Assembly: GCF_024139115.2 (NCBI RefSeq) | Contig: NC_085139.1 | Span: forward strand, 68,367,203-68,431,202 | Direction of reading: 5' to 3' | Origin: Armigeres subalbatus | Lineage: Eukaryota > Arthropoda > Insecta > Diptera > Culicidae | Length of the DNA: 64,000 nucleotides | Shown: piece by piece, positions 1-11,681 of the stretch | How positions within the stretch are numbered: the first letter of the stretch is position 1 | How the letters are laid out: every line of letters starts with the position of its first letter | The notes under the pieces: generated by a model | The model's database searches: none | What the model saw: only the letters and a program-made list of their open reading frames with translations | What the model was told of the DNA's origin: nothing | Program-made: the position numbers and the translations under genes

Positions 1-2760
1 TTACGCTTCCCTATTTTAATTACACCGAAGCTGAGTAGTGATTTTTTGCGGGTGCGGGTTATTGCTTAGCAGGGATATTAGATCTACGTAAGATCAAGAC
101 TGCTGCAAGCTACAACAAGCCAAATAGTAGCCAATTGCATGAAGACACGTTATTGGTATCCAGAAGATTCTTGGATTAATCCAAGGTGTTTTGTAGGTAC
201 CTTGGATTAATATTTGTTATCGTCAAAATTCATAGAAGACTAAACTGTACATGTCACTAAATCAGCGTGATTGAAAACGTGACATGAACAGAACTCGGCT
301 CTAAAAATCCAAAAATCCGTATGAACAAATAGTTATACAACCGTGTTTTCACTCCCTCGTAATTTTAAGACGGTCGCAATCAAACTCCCATATTCAACGT
401 CGTTCAACTCTGATGCGTAATTATTTTTCCATTCGACCGGTTCTTTATCCCGGACCTGGATCCCGGAAACGGGATTTTGTCTGACACCATTAATGACCAT
501 TGCATACCCGTTCCCATCCGATATTTTTTTTCTTCACCGTTCAGTCATCGCATTGAGCAGAACTTCCAGTCACGTTTCAAATGTCATCATCGCCGGTGAA
601 GACGGTCGCATCTGGTCTGGCCGTTAGTGGGTGGGATGGCAAAAGTCAAGTCCCCTCCCGGGAGGAAAGACGTGCATCGCATAACCTTTACTGTTCGTTT
701 GATTTTGCTGCCTTCGAACTGCTGTGAACCAAACGGAGGTGGCCTTTAAACGGAAGTGAAGTAAGGACGGCGAGCTGGATTTTACTTCTCCACAGACAGG
801 CCGCTGTGTAACTCTAACCAATGCAATGCAATGGGCGCATTATGCCGTTGACGCTTGTCGTCGGTGGAAAATTTTCAACGATGGTTTAGTGAGGAAAACC
901 TATGCCGCCATGAACCCATTATTATCTCATTCCAATTATTATCGTTATTGTAGTCCGGCACTGGTGGCGGATGGTGCCATTGTTAAATCGTGCGAGTTAA
1001 TGGCCCTCGGTTAGATCGTTCAGGCAGGTGGTCATTTGTTCCCGTTCTCGGATGTAGATGATATTAAATTACATTTTGACCGGAACGACGACTCTTTCTC
1101 TGCTTCGGCTTCTGAATAATCATAAACGAGTACTTTTCTTAATAGTCCGGATGCGGATACACCTCTTGCTTTAAAGTTGAAGTCAAATGAAGTCTTTTAT
1201 TTTTTTTAACGCAGACTATTAAAGAATTAAACGGGCTGGCAAGCTTATACCATCTGGAAATTGCAGACAATCTCAATAACACCTTCAACATTTGAGTTTA
1301 AAAAAGTCCGCCTGTTTGCTAGCTTCTCATATGAGATAAAACACCATGCGTTCACTTTTTTTGTAAATACAATGCGTGGAGCGGGTAAATAGGGTTTTCA
1401 TATCTTCCTATTAGTTATTTCATTAATTTTTTATAACTTTGATCTGCAATGTAATGAACCGTAAAGCAGTTTCCCCTCCGATACGTTATGGGGCCTTTTC
1501 TCAAGCATCATAGATGAAAAATGGTCTTCAACGCTCAACGTAACACCTGCAAGGCACGGATCGAGAAGACAAAACTCCAATAGCGAAAACGCAATTTTTC
1601 ATCTTTGATTGCTACCACTTACTCACAAGCTTACAAGCCATAACGGAAGTAGCACAATTGCGTGTGCAACTTGTAAAACAGCATTTCCGAAATGGGTGTT
1701 GTCACGTAGTGTGCGCACTTTTAAAATCTCGAGAGCCATCAATTCGCCAGCGTGTTGTCTCCCTTTTATTTTATTTCGCCAACAACTACACAAGACATGC
1801 CATACCGACGATGTGTTATTGCATCCGGTCCGGTATGTGCGGGTGTGTATGTACGTATGTTGCACTGCTGTAACATAAATCCGCGCGCGTATGAGGAAGA
1901 CAACCTCGCAGTACGTTAGGGGCCTGAGACACAGAACCGCGCTTGAAGCTTGGCAGAATCTGTTGTTTTTGTTGTTTAACATCGCGTCGGATAAAGTGAA
2001 GCGTTGCTATAATTTACTCCGACGGCATCAACCGGCGGCGGAGTATCTGGACTTGACACGAGTACGACGCGCGTTGCCGCTGCTGATGCGGTTGTTGTAA
2101 ATGACATTTACGTGATGTTCTTTGGTGGATTTCGTGGAAGACGTGCAATGGGTTTTAAATTTCGGCGTAAATCAAAGCAAATGTGGAGCTGTTTGATAAT
2201 GGAAGCGCTGTACTTTGTGACACTGACTCTGTGCGGAGTCGCGAAGAGTGGAATGAAATATTTTCGTCGTAAAAAATGTTTCAGCGAGTGTGTATTACAT
2301 CAAATGGAAGTGCTTTGGACATCCACTGTTTTTAATGCAATCGCTTTTTGTAAGCAGCTTTAATATTGTAGTATACACTCAATTAGCGTTTAAAACAACT
2401 AACATCGTAGAGATGAAAAGTCGATTACCATAGGAAAAAAATAATTCTTTTCAACTTCTATTTACTAGCTTGGTCTTTCAACATCCATTCAAAGCAAAAA
2501 AAAGCAATTTTAGGCATTTATATTTTATTAAACTCAATTCGAAAATAACGAAACCACCCCTCCACGCCAGTAACACTAAGTTAATGCATCAACAGCTCCC
2601 TGGTGATCGATCCTTGTTTACTAGTCGAATGCTAATCCCCAAGCAACAATGACACCGATAATCTGCCGAGGAAATCTGTTTCTTGTTCCGTTCAACGAAG
2701 AAAGCCCATGAAAAATCGAACCGATCGTCAAAACAACCATTCCGGCACGTACCGACCGCT
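1..2760. other. Non-coding stretch, no gene recognised
   Basis: Only short frames on both strands occur here, none with a recognisable motif or codon pattern. Base composition varies, with a somewhat GC-richer part near 1600-2100. A perfect 16 bp palindrome (CTTGGATTAATCCAAG) lies at 170-185, and a third GGATTA copy follows near 200-212. I see no TIRs, poly-A tails or long repeats. It could be intergenic DNA or an intron of a large gene. Confidence 0.5.
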
Positions 2761-2769
2761 CCCACTCAC

Positions 2770-2915
2770 CTTAGGTCCAGCAGCAGCGGGAGGGTCACTC
2801 GGTTGGCTAGCCGACGGACGTTGCGTTGGCAGAAAGCGACTTCTCGGAAAACTTCGGCCACCCCAACGACCACGCCGTCCCGTCCCTCCCCGAACTCGTT
2901 ATAATGAAAATTGCT
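2770..2915 (-). other. Possible internal exon with a consensus 5' splice site (weak)
   Basis: On the minus strand a GC-rich open segment ends at 2770 with CCTAAG followed by GTGAGT, a strong donor match. An acceptor-like CCCCACAG sits near 2915. The open frame covers the whole segment but has no ATG and an in-frame stop upstream near 2972, so it could only be an internal exon. The translated segment matches nothing I recognise. The case rests on composition and one good donor, so it may be chance. Confidence 0.2.
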
Positions 2916-3904
2916 GTGGGGACTTGGGCCGCTCCCGCTTCGGTTAGGCACGAGTTTTGCCAATTTGAGTGGCTATTTTTTCTTTGATTACCATAATTCC
3001 CAGACTGGAACTGCCATGCTTCGGATTTCTATTTTTTTTCTGCTGTTGTTTTCACGGCCGCCTTGTTTACCGAAACGCTTGACATCTGACATGAGGTAAA
3101 TATATGACAATGGCTTTTTACGCATAAATGTCGCATGTTAGTTTCAAGCGTTTTTCCTTTTTGTTACTGAGCGAAAAATATTTGTTAATATCTAACTTTG
3201 TTCGCTTGAAGCTTGGCTTGAAGTGACAATTAGTCTAATCGTTGAATTTCTACGAGAAATTGTCTCGCTAGCTAACTCGCAATGAATATCGAAAAGTTTT
3301 GTTCAAAATCGGGGTTACATATATGAATAATCTTTAATGTTTCAAAACCTGATCACCAAATAATGAATAGGGTCAAACTGAAAGATCATCGTTTCAGCCA
3401 TTGCATTTGGCTTGACCACTGCAATCTCGTGAGCAACACATTTTTATTTGACACAACTAGAAAACCGTACGCAATGATTGCCAATTTGATATTCATTTCT
3501 TTCGACGCTTCCAACCACAATTTTAAATCTTGAAAGTAGCGTTCCAATATGAAACGTAAACATTAGGTGTGGCCCCAGGTTCTTGCTTCAAAAATTTTGT
3601 GATTGTTTCGTAGATTTTGATAATCTATAAAAAGTATATCGTTCGATATGCATATTTTTCTCCCTAACTTGATGTTCTGTAACTCGATCTTTTCCCTTAC
3701 TCGATGAAGCATACTACGGTTCCCCCGTAAGTCGAAACCTCTCTTCCTCAATATTCTCCAAGTCGAAGTTTTCCAAAGCAATTTCACCTCGCTAACTCGT
3801 CAGAAACAGTTTACATGCGTGAGGGCAATTTGATCGAATGCCGTTTTACTAAACGCCATTTGGCAGAATGCCGCTTAGCCGATCGAATCATTCGCCTCGA
3901 TGCT

Positions 3905-4330
3905 GTTTGAAGTGAAAAGTGAGTAGTGCTGAGTGAAAAGTGAGAAGTAAGAAGAGATCAGTGAGAATTGAGAAGTGATAAGTGAGGAGTGAGACTTAAG
4001 TTGTGAAAATGAGAAGTGAGAAATAAAAAGTGAACAATTCATAGCCTGACAAAAATTCAAAATAAGAAGTGAGAAGTGAAAAATAAAAAATGAAAAGAGT
4101 TAAGCGAGAAGTGCGAAGTTTGTTGTTTGTTTGTTTGTGTATTGGAGACACTTCACACGAAGTGAGAAGTGAGGAGTGAGATTTGAGTAGTGGGAATTGA
4201 TAAGTGAGAAGTGAGTAGTGACCAAAGAGAAGTGAAAGTAAGAAGAGAAAAGTAAGGAGTAAGGATCGAGGAGTGAGTAGGGAGAAATGAGATGTGACAA
4301 GTGAGAAGTGCGATCTGAGAATTGAGAATT
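3905..4330 (+). repeat. Degenerate GTGAGAAGT array (left arm)
   Basis: Tandem, drifting copies of AGTGAGAAGTGAG with single-base changes and small indels. It is interrupted near 4115-4160 by a GTTTGTTTGTTTG run and a short unrelated segment. Confidence 0.75.
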
Positions 4331-4339
4331 GTGAAGTTA

Positions 4340-4705
4340 AAACTTATTCCTTAGAACATCCTTATTTTTCTCCTTTCTTCTTTCTTTTCTCTTATACTTT
4401 CTTCTTTCTTATTCCTTTGTCTTTTTCCTTCTTTTCACATCCCTTTTCTTTCTACTTCCTTTCTCCTTGAACCTTCTTTCTCCTTCTGTATTTCTTTCTT
4501 CCTTCCTTCTACTTCTATCTTTCTTATCCCTTTTTGCTCTTCCCTTCCACTTTTTTCTTGTATATTTCTTATTTCTTCTTCCTTTTTGTTTGCTTTCTCA
4601 TTTCTTCCTTCTTTTTTTCATTCTTCTGTCTTCGTTTTCTTCTACCTTCTTACCTCTTCCTCCTACCTTCTTACTTCTCCTGTACTCCATCTTCATTCTT
4701 TCGCA
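4340..4705 (+). repeat. Polypyrimidine CTTTCTTCC tract
   Basis: About 365 bases almost entirely C and T on the plus strand, with no fixed period. It forms the spacer between the two complementary arrays. Such homopurine/homopyrimidine DNA can in principle form triplex structures. Confidence 0.7.
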
Positions 4706-4739
4706 GTGAGTGACAAAATATCGCCTCTCAAATCCCGAA

Positions 4740-5035
4740 TATCATCTCTCATGTCTTACCTCTTACTACTGTTTTCCTCTCTACTCACTTCCTATCTATC
4801 ACTTCGCTACTATCGAATCTAACCTCCCACTACTCACTTCTCTTTACTTTTTTCCCGCTCTTCACCTTTCACTTGTTACTGCAAACATCACACTATTCAG
4901 TGCTCGTTTTCATTTCTTAGTCATCACTTCTCACTACTCTGTACTAACTTCGAACATTTCATTTCTCACTTCTCTGTCCTCACTTTTCACTATTCACTTC
5001 AAATATCTCAGTTCTCACTTCACTCAACAATTTTT
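4740..5035 (+). repeat. Degenerate CTCACTTCTCACT array (right arm)
   Basis: Reverse-complement version of the array at 3905-4330, equally degenerate, ending in a T run at 5029-5040. Confidence 0.7.
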
Positions 5036-5779
5036 TTTTTAACTGTTCGACCAAACGGCATTCAACCGAATGGTTGCTTTCGGCCAAACGGCATTTGGCC
5101 TAATGATCCTTAACCCTCTCTTTCCTACGACTTTTTCAAAGATTTCAATAGGAAGGAATCATCTATGGAAAAAATGCTAGAACAAAAGTTATTTGGCATA
5201 GCTAAAATTAGTGGAAAACGAAAAAAAGTTTTTGATTGTAAACCATTAGTTACTTGATTGTTTTCAATAGTTTCACTATTTTTACTCAAAATTGATTATA
5301 TTTGCAGTCTATTGACATCATAAAGTTGTGCAAAATACTGCTCTTTGTTGTTGAAACAATTTGATGAATGTTGGAATGTGCAAAATTTGATGGGGCTCTA
5401 CAGCTACCATGGGAAGGAAAGAGTTAACCTTCCGCAGCTCGCTTCAACTTTAATAACACGAGAACTCGCGTGTTGTAAAAAGTACAACAGTACGAAGTCC
5501 ATTGTATTGAAGCCAATTGAAATGCTATCAACGTGTTTTTTTCGGGAAAATAATAAAGGGGATATATACTTTCATTGAGGAAATTTTTTAATAGTCCAAT
5601 GAATCTTCTGCTGGTTTTCCGGAAGAGCCGGAATCAACGAAACACCGGTGAAAATAGTCAACTTTCTCAATAAATGGCGCGTTGATTCTTATGACATTTC
5701 TAAAAATCCTGGCGTAGAGAAAAAAATCTATATCCATCTTCAATCCCATGCGACCCTATGAGTCAAAAACATGATTCTC

Positions 5780-6175
5780 CCACTTAGCAGCGTTTGTGTA
5801 TATGAAAATACCAGTTTGGTTCGATATCTCAGGATCTGTGGGAATTAGAAAGTTGCCGTCTTCTACAAAGTTGTTCGAGGATTTGAAATCAATATATTTA
5901 GAAGCTTATTAGTTTAGAATTCATCCACAAGTTGGCACTACTGTATATGACAGATCACAGATCTCGAGATCTGTTGGTTTTGAAAAGTTGTCATCTTCTA
6001 TAAAGTTATTCGAGCATTGGAAACTAATATGTGGATAAACCTTTTAGTTTAGAATTCAGCCGTAAGGCGGCGTTAGTGTATATGAGAGATCAGTATTGTT
6101 CAATATCTCGGGAACTGTGGAATTTGGATAATAACAAAGTTGTTCAAGGATTGGAAACCAAAATGTTAAGAAACA
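5780..6175 (+). repeat. Three diverged tandem copies of a ~140 bp unit
   Basis: The word GTATATGA recurs at 5798, 5943 and 6078. Each copy continues with a cognate TCGATATCTC-like word, a TTCTAYAAAGTTRTTCGAG-like word and TTTAGAATTCAKCC. Period is 145 then 135 bases. Copies are clearly diverged and none is coding. Confidence 0.75.
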
Positions 6176-6529
6176 GGAAATGGATTTCCGTACCGTTTCC
6201 ATTTCAATCCTGTACCTTCAACTTGACTTGTCTAGCAGCAACTTTTAGAATTGGAAATGTAGGAAAACTTGTTTCTTAAATCGAATTAGAATCCCGTCTT
6301 TTGCGTTCCATCTTATCCCAAGTTTTTTAGCTGAAGTAGCTTCTTATCGGCTAAATAAGATTTTTAAATAAGATCTTAATTCAATGTTTGTTGGGATTGG
6401 CCACTCGCTAATACTATCAAGAAACTGATCATACTAGCCAGGATTCACATCGAGTTACGGTACATCGAGTAAGGCAAAGTTCATTGAATGAACCTCAAGT
6501 AGGTATGGTATTGAGGTATTTCCAAGAAT

Positions 6530-7135
6530 TTAGATGGCCATTAGGGTGTCCCAAAAAAAAATCGATGTTCGAAAAGTCATGGTGCTCAACCCTGAAATGA
6601 AAGATATACCTGTCTGGATAATTTTTGTAGAACAAACCGAATTTCTAAAAAATCGTTTAGAGGTCGCGCCAAATCGATTTTTGAAAAATGGGCCTTTTTT
6701 AGGTAAAAAATCAAATATTGGGTCTTTTCACAATTTTTTTCAGGGTCACCCATTCGTTTTATATTTTTTTATTTTTCTGTGGATCTTTGCCCATATTCTC
6801 CATAAATTAGTTTTTGGTATTGTGCGGTTTTACAGTCTGCAAAACTTTTTAAATATCGAAAAATACACATTTTTTTGACGACTTTTTGAAGTTTCTTCAC
6901 CCTAACACAAAAAATATTTTTTTCTCGTTCGGAAAAACTTAGATACTACAAAGAGTTATTTATAACGAGTATTTTCATAAAAAAATATCCAAGAAATGTT
7001 GTTCTGGGGCTGAGATATTGCAGTTTTAGTAAAGAGTCAAAAAGTGTACAAATTCGATACTTTTTCTTTACATGTTATTATTCCATGTAATATAAGATAC
7101 CTACAGACTGTTTGTTAGAACGATGGCCCAATCTT
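6530..7135. repeat. Probable dispersed culicine repeat, non-coding
   Basis: AT-rich DNA beginning around AGGGTGTCCCAAAAAAAAA, a phrase I associate with a widely dispersed non-coding repeat of Aedes genomes. That is memory, not a search. Frames in it (e.g. 6534-6878) are low complexity and Phe/Leu-rich. I see no TIRs or target duplications. Confidence 0.3.
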
Positions 7136-7200
7136 GACTTGATTCCACAACCTCTAATTTCTACACAAAACTCTACCACCAATATGCAATATGCATAAGT

Positions 7201-7875
7201 TCATTCATTCATTTATTTAGTTTACATCTAAACAGAAACCACTGAATCAACAATTTGACGCCACAATACACGAGTTAATAATTCGAGAACACGAAGTTTT
7301 TTAAAACTGTTCTTCACTGTTCGCAACCAACAGATTTATTATCCTCAACTTAACTACATTACAAGTATCCTGAGTCTGCACTGCCTCGATAGGTACACGT
7401 TCGATGATCGCCCTCGATATCGTTCGCCTGGTTCTGATAATGCGCCTAAATGTTGCCAACTCCAAAATGCTGACACCGATGAGAACGTCGATGGAATTCC
7501 ACAAAGTCCGTTCGGCAACGACGTTAACTCACGGTTCGAGGCCGCATCTCTCCATCCTCGAATGCGCCTAACGCTCGCCAAGCCGTTTTACACTTGGTCT
7601 GCCCACCTCGCTCACTGTGCTCCATACCGTCTCGTACCTGCCGGATCAGAAGCGAACACCATCTTTGCAGGGTAGTTGTCCGGAATTCTTGCAACATGCC
7701 CTGCCCATCGTACCCTTCCGGATTTAGCTTCCTTCTGGATACTGGGTTCGCCGTAGAGCTGGACTAGCTCGTTATTCATTCTTCGCCGCCACACACCGTC
7801 TTTTTGTACACCGCCAAAGGTGGTCTTAAGCACCCGTATCTCGAATACTCCGAGTGGTTGCATATGCACAACCAT
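7201..7875 (-). pseudogene. RTE-like non-LTR retrotransposon, 3' fragment
   Basis: Minus-strand remnant of the C-terminal end of an RTE-type ORF2. The readable part (about 7870-7612) contains GGVQKDGVWRRRMN, LYGEPSIQK, GRVRWAGHVARIPD and ASDPAGTRR. These follow the reverse transcriptase in RTE-like mosquito elements, and the equivalent tail occurs in the larger copy at 29339-31815. The frame then shifts and continues as degraded sequence to about 7300. The 3' end carries short A-rich repeats (read on minus: AATAAATGAATGAATG) at 7201-7225. No endonuclease or reverse transcriptase core remains, so this is a 5'-truncated dead copy. Confidence 0.7.
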
Positions 7876-7879
7876 GATT

Positions 7880-8570
7880 ATATCCTGGAACACTAATACA
7901 GGATCGTTCATGTTGTGTACCATGAGAGAGATTTTCTCGGTAATGTTATACAATATATAACATCACGCATGTTTGAGTGTTAATTAAAATGATCCGTACG
8001 GTTGAATCAGCGAATAATGTGCATAATGTAAACTGTTTTGTACGGATTAAGGCCAGTCTTTCTGTACATGCTTCAGTGCTTATTTATTATTTAAAACCAA
8101 TAACAACGTCACGTTGAATTTAAACCAATAACATTCCCATCTAATACATGATGATGAGTGGAAAATGAATTTGACACACATTTATACTTTATACAAGAGA
8201 CTGACAATCTTCTGATTCTCCATGATCGACATCGGATTGTAATGTATAAGAACGTATAGGAAGTCGCGTCGGCGAAATAATTAATTACACGACACTGAAT
8301 CAAAGATACCAAAACCAACGTATTTCTTTCAAACATGCACTCGAAGCGACACGTGTTACAAGAGCACGATCTAACAAGAGAACTAACCAAAATCATACAA
8401 GGCTCGCCCTGGCTGCTGAATATTCACTGTAAATTGGTTAAAGAACTGCCCATGAAATAAAGAAGGAGAAATCTCTGGGAAATGTAATAAGCTAGATTTT
8501 TTTTCAGAAACAAGTTTTCAAACTTGTCGTATATTTAATATTTTTCATGTATACAGAATTATAGATTTTT
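7880..8570. other. Unassigned non-coding stretch
   Basis: No repeat boundary, TIR or protein motif could be identified. Frames here (e.g. minus 8396-8109) look like chance ORFs. Confidence 0.4.
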
Positions 8571-8580
8571 AAATTTTGTC

Positions 8581-8790
8581 CATTCGACTTTTTGTCCCTT
8601 CGACCTTTTGTCCCTTCGACCTTTTGTCCCGTCGACGTTTTGTCCCCTCGACCTTTTGTCCAGTCGACCTTTTGTCCTTTCGACTTTTTGTCCCTTCGAC
8701 CTTTTGTCCCATCGACATTTTGTCTCTTCGACGTTTTGTCCGTCGACCTTTTGTCCTTCGACCTTTTGTCTTTCGACATTCTGTCCCAAA
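8581..8790 (+). repeat. 16 bp minisatellite (TCGACCTTTTGTCCCT)n
   Basis: About 13 copies of a 16 bp unit. CGAC anchors recur at 16 base spacing from 8585, and copies near 8740-8790 are shortened. Mutations are mostly single substitutions in the middle of the unit. All six frames stay largely open because of the repeat, so the ORFs here are not genes. The unit resembles the TTCGACNAAATGTCC words at 12.2 and 13.1 kb. Confidence 0.9.
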
Positions 8791-9150
8791 GCCACAAGTA
8801 ATCAGGTTTACTATGATCTCTTTATTAGTTTTGATTCAATCATAGGATGCTTTTCACGGTATACAAAAAACAAGGCAGGCTCAGCACGTTCACAATTATT
8901 GACGTAGCGACATGGCTGATGGCTTATTTCGACATTTCTCTACCGTTCGCAAATCTTCGCACGCCATCATTTCGAACTGCGTTACCTTAAGCCCCCTATG
9001 AACTCTCGCAGGTCCGGAAAATGTTACTTTTCTTGATAGATACGTTGATCCTCAACCCGCTAGATTGCGTCGGAGTCTCAGTGCCCTAACTTGCGATGCC
9101 AAGAATAAATGCAGGTTTCGTGTGGCGCAAGCCTTTTATTGATACATGCT

Positions 9151-9344
9151 CGCAAAAAAAACGTTCTCGAATTCGTGAACCACCAAAAATACACCGTGAC
9201 TTAATTCATGGATTCGGGAACACCAGTCACGTTTTCCAGAACGTTCCAGGAAACATGACTGTATTCCCGAATCCGCGACTGTTGTTCCCGAAAAACTACA
9301 CCGTGAACTCGTTAGTTCACGAATTCATGAATGCTTTTTTTGCG
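9151..9344. mobile_element. Small TIR element (MITE), ~194 bp
   Basis: A 30 base left end (9151-9180, starting CGCAAAAAAAACGTTC) is the reverse complement of the right end (9315-9344) with about 4 mismatches. The interior has further inverted words (GTTCCCGAA/TTCGGGAAC-like). I could not define a clean target site duplication, so the superfamily is open. It has no coding capacity. Confidence 0.6.
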
Positions 9345-9547
9345 TGTGCCACCTTTCTTCTTTGCAACTGATGCTACAACGCCTCTACATCAAATAACAC
9401 AAACATGACTTCAGCTCCCTTGCTTCATCCAGTAATTTACTTTTTACCATGGTAAGGATCTGGCAGTTCTTCAGAACCATGATCAATTTCAAAATCGCCA
9501 CCAGTTTCTGACCTGTGTATTGAGAAAAGTTTCTCAGCTCGAAACAA

Positions 9548-9585
9548 CACGCAAAAAAAACATTCTAGAACTCGTGAACCAACCA
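9548..9585. mobile_element. Second, partial end of the same MITE family
   Basis: CACGCAAAAAAAACATTCTA and the following bases match the end of the element at 9151-9344, including GAACTCGTGAACC. No matching opposite end is visible nearby, so this is a solo or truncated copy. Confidence 0.5.
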
Positions 9586-9879
9586 TATCAGGGTGAATTT
9601 TGAGGCACGGTTTTGAGAACAACAGTTACGTTCTCTGGAATACTTCACTGTCACGCTTCAAGCGGTGTTTGGCAATCATCCACAATAAAAGTGATGCTAG
9701 CCCGGATTTTGCTGTCACCCTCCCCGAGTAGCACACATGTTCCAAGTAAGCTGACGCAACTTATATTCGGTCACAATCGAGTTGCAGTAACCAAGTGTTC
9801 ATGTTCAGGTCAGTGGGTTGGGAGGGGGGTTGGGTCAACCGTATTTCTACAGGCCCGTACTAATGGTATTTAGTGTTGG

Positions 9880-10035
9880 TAGAATCGTGCTCAAATCTCA
9901 ATCATCGAGGCCTTATATGCTATCTTACTTGCTTGCGATTCTTCAGGGATGATAGAACCGCGCTAGAGATGTTCGTGAAAAATCGCATCGTTTCGCTCGT
10001 TCGCCGAAAAATGATTTCTTTCCCAACATAGTGCC
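9880..10035 (+). repeat. Dispersed repeat, copy 1 of 2 in the window
   Basis: Shares an ordered set of words with 61963-62110 in the same orientation: GTTGGTAGAAT, AATCATCGA, TTGCGATTCT, AGGGA, then ATCGCATCGTTTCGCTC and CGCCGAAAAATGATTTC. The two are clearly diverged. Non-coding repeat of unknown class. Confidence 0.7.
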
Positions 10036-10712
10036 AAAACCTAGCGGTAGCATAGTGTTTTATTGACAATTGAAATTGTCATCCAATCTTTATGTGAAGA
10101 ATACCAATGCAATTCATTTGGCAAAAATAACTTCTCGTAGTGAGACTTCCTCTCGGTCATTAACTTCATACCTGCGCAATACACGGCCGAACGGTGAGGT
10201 CCCGTGCGATAAATTTCCGAAGGTCGGGGCGCACATCCGTCAGATCCTCCTGCGCAAAACGGGCGGGTTCTTCTGCTTCCGCTCGAGTGTTTTCAAGGTG
10301 TCTTCCCCAAAGAGGCTTATTTAAAAAAAAATCAATATCAGTTTTCCTGTTTCACGTAGGTGTATTTTGAAATGTTTTATCGGGGGTCATTTTTCCATAA
10401 TTTTTTAGGGAGGGGTAAATCGGCTTTCACTTGAGATTTCTATGGATTTTGTACCAAAAATAGTGAATAAAAATTGTTCTAGATCCCCCGATAGAACATT
10501 TTAGTTTACCCATGATATGAAAGAGGTGGTCACATACCCACCATGTGGGGTGTTTCAGAGGCACTGATTTTCGAAAAATAACATTTCCCCATAAAGACAC
10601 CGTGGTTTTACCTTGAAACAGTAGTTGCTGCTTCTTACTTTTCTTGATGGTACTCAGTGTACTGACGGGATCCCCGTCTTTTAGCAAAGCGAACTTGTTA
10701 CCCGAGAAAAAC

Positions 10713-11375
10713 TTATATATTATTTGATGCACGCTTTCGCGTTTTATTCGCGACCGAGTTGGCCAAAAACGTCACGCAAAAATAAAACCGGCGATAGTAT
10801 CGGCGATCATCAAGATGCGACCAAGGTAGCTCACAAATCGAGCGACCGACAGTAAATCCGTGCTGATCGTCACTAAGAAGTTTCTTACAGTACGAATGCA
10901 GTGGTTCCATGATAACGAGTTCAAACAGCCTCGAAACGGTATACTACACAATGACGTTGTTCACATAGCGTTTGTTTACTTTTCTATGGTTTGGAAACAT
11001 TAGTCATAAATGCGAAGTTCAACAGGAGGTAAGGGTTCCGTTAACATCGAAGATCGGAACATAAAAAGCAGTGCAGTGGAACGAGCAAACTGTCGATCGG
11101 CCTTTAGATGAAGATGGCCGGTATGCCATCTGGTCCAGGATTTTGTAACGATTTAAGCTGCTTTGCGGTTCTCAGGATCATGCCATCATCGATGTTGAAT
11201 GCACCCAACGGATGGACGTTTGGTGGAACGTTTATTTATACTGCTATAGAAATTTGAGTGTCACTTACTATTTCGTCACTAGAAATGCTCGCGTATTTTT
11301 CAGCAAAGAGGCGGCAAAGTGCCAAAGTAGTTGAGGTGATTTCTCCATTCAAATTCAAAAGAACATTTGGTGGAA
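10713..11375 (-). pseudogene. CR1/L2-like reverse transcriptase relic
   Basis: Read on the minus strand, several out-of-frame pieces follow the order of a CR1/Jockey-type reverse transcriptase. A linker (LCRLFAEKYASI, about 11330) is followed by KQLKSLQNPGPDGIPAIF (about 11150), which is the conserved N-PGPDGIP entry motif. Later come MEPLHSYCKKLLSDDQHGF and TVGRS (10910-10840). The finger and palm start are recognisable, but the FADD motif is absent and stop codons and frameshifts are frequent. It is an old internal fragment, related in type to the copy at 32538-33890. No ends or target duplication were found. Confidence 0.65.
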
Positions 11376-11564
11376 CGGACATTTGGTTGGAAGCAAATTT
11401 TCGAATGAATAATCTTGGTACATTTCGTCGTATTAGATTTCGTCAAATAGATTTTTGAAAGAAAGAATGCAAAAACTCAAGTCAATAATAATTGGTAACT
11501 AAATGGTGAATCTTACCGCCAGGTCCGTGTTCGTTTTCCTATGTTGTGTTATTTTTTCTTTCAG

Positions 11565-11681
11565 GTCCAATTTATAGAGCGTCTACAGCAATCACCGGTA
11601 AGTATTTCTCTTCTTTCTTCTTTCAGGAAACAGGATTCAATATTCCAAGCGAAACACAAGCACGTGTGAATGCACAAACAG
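11565..11681 (+). other. Two adjacent microexon-like segments with good splice signals
   Basis: A pyrimidine tract ending TTTCTTTCAG precedes 11565. A 33 nt segment then runs to 11597, followed by GTAAGT. After only 29 nt a second tract (TTCTTCTTTCAG) ends at 11626, and a 55 nt segment (11627-11681) is followed by GTAAGC. Both segments are open in one shared frame, which reads PIYRASTAIT and then ETGFNIPSETQARVNAQT. The 29 nt gap is too short for a normal insect intron, so the signals could mark alternative acceptors and donors, mutually exclusive microexons, or one 117 nt exon. I do not recognise the peptide. Chance remains possible. Confidence 0.3.

Larger units (their letters stand above)
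3826..5105. repeat. Palindromic minisatellite complex
   Basis: Nested symmetrical structure. Outer flanks (3826-3900 and 5041-5102) carry degenerate GAATGCC/GGCATT-type words such as CAAACGGCATT. The left inner arm is a degenerate GTGAGAAGT array. The right inner arm is its reverse complement, CTCACTTCTCACT-like. Between them lies a pyrimidine-rich CTTTCTTCC tract. Left and right halves are therefore complementary at two levels, as in a foldback element built from simple repeats. No coding capacity is present. Related word pairs recur at 28910-29338. Confidence 0.7.

Noticed and set aside
8504..8907. Several overlapping frames of 70-99 codons on both strands
   Set aside because: All come from the 16 bp minisatellite. 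Frames are open on both strands at once with repeat-like composition.
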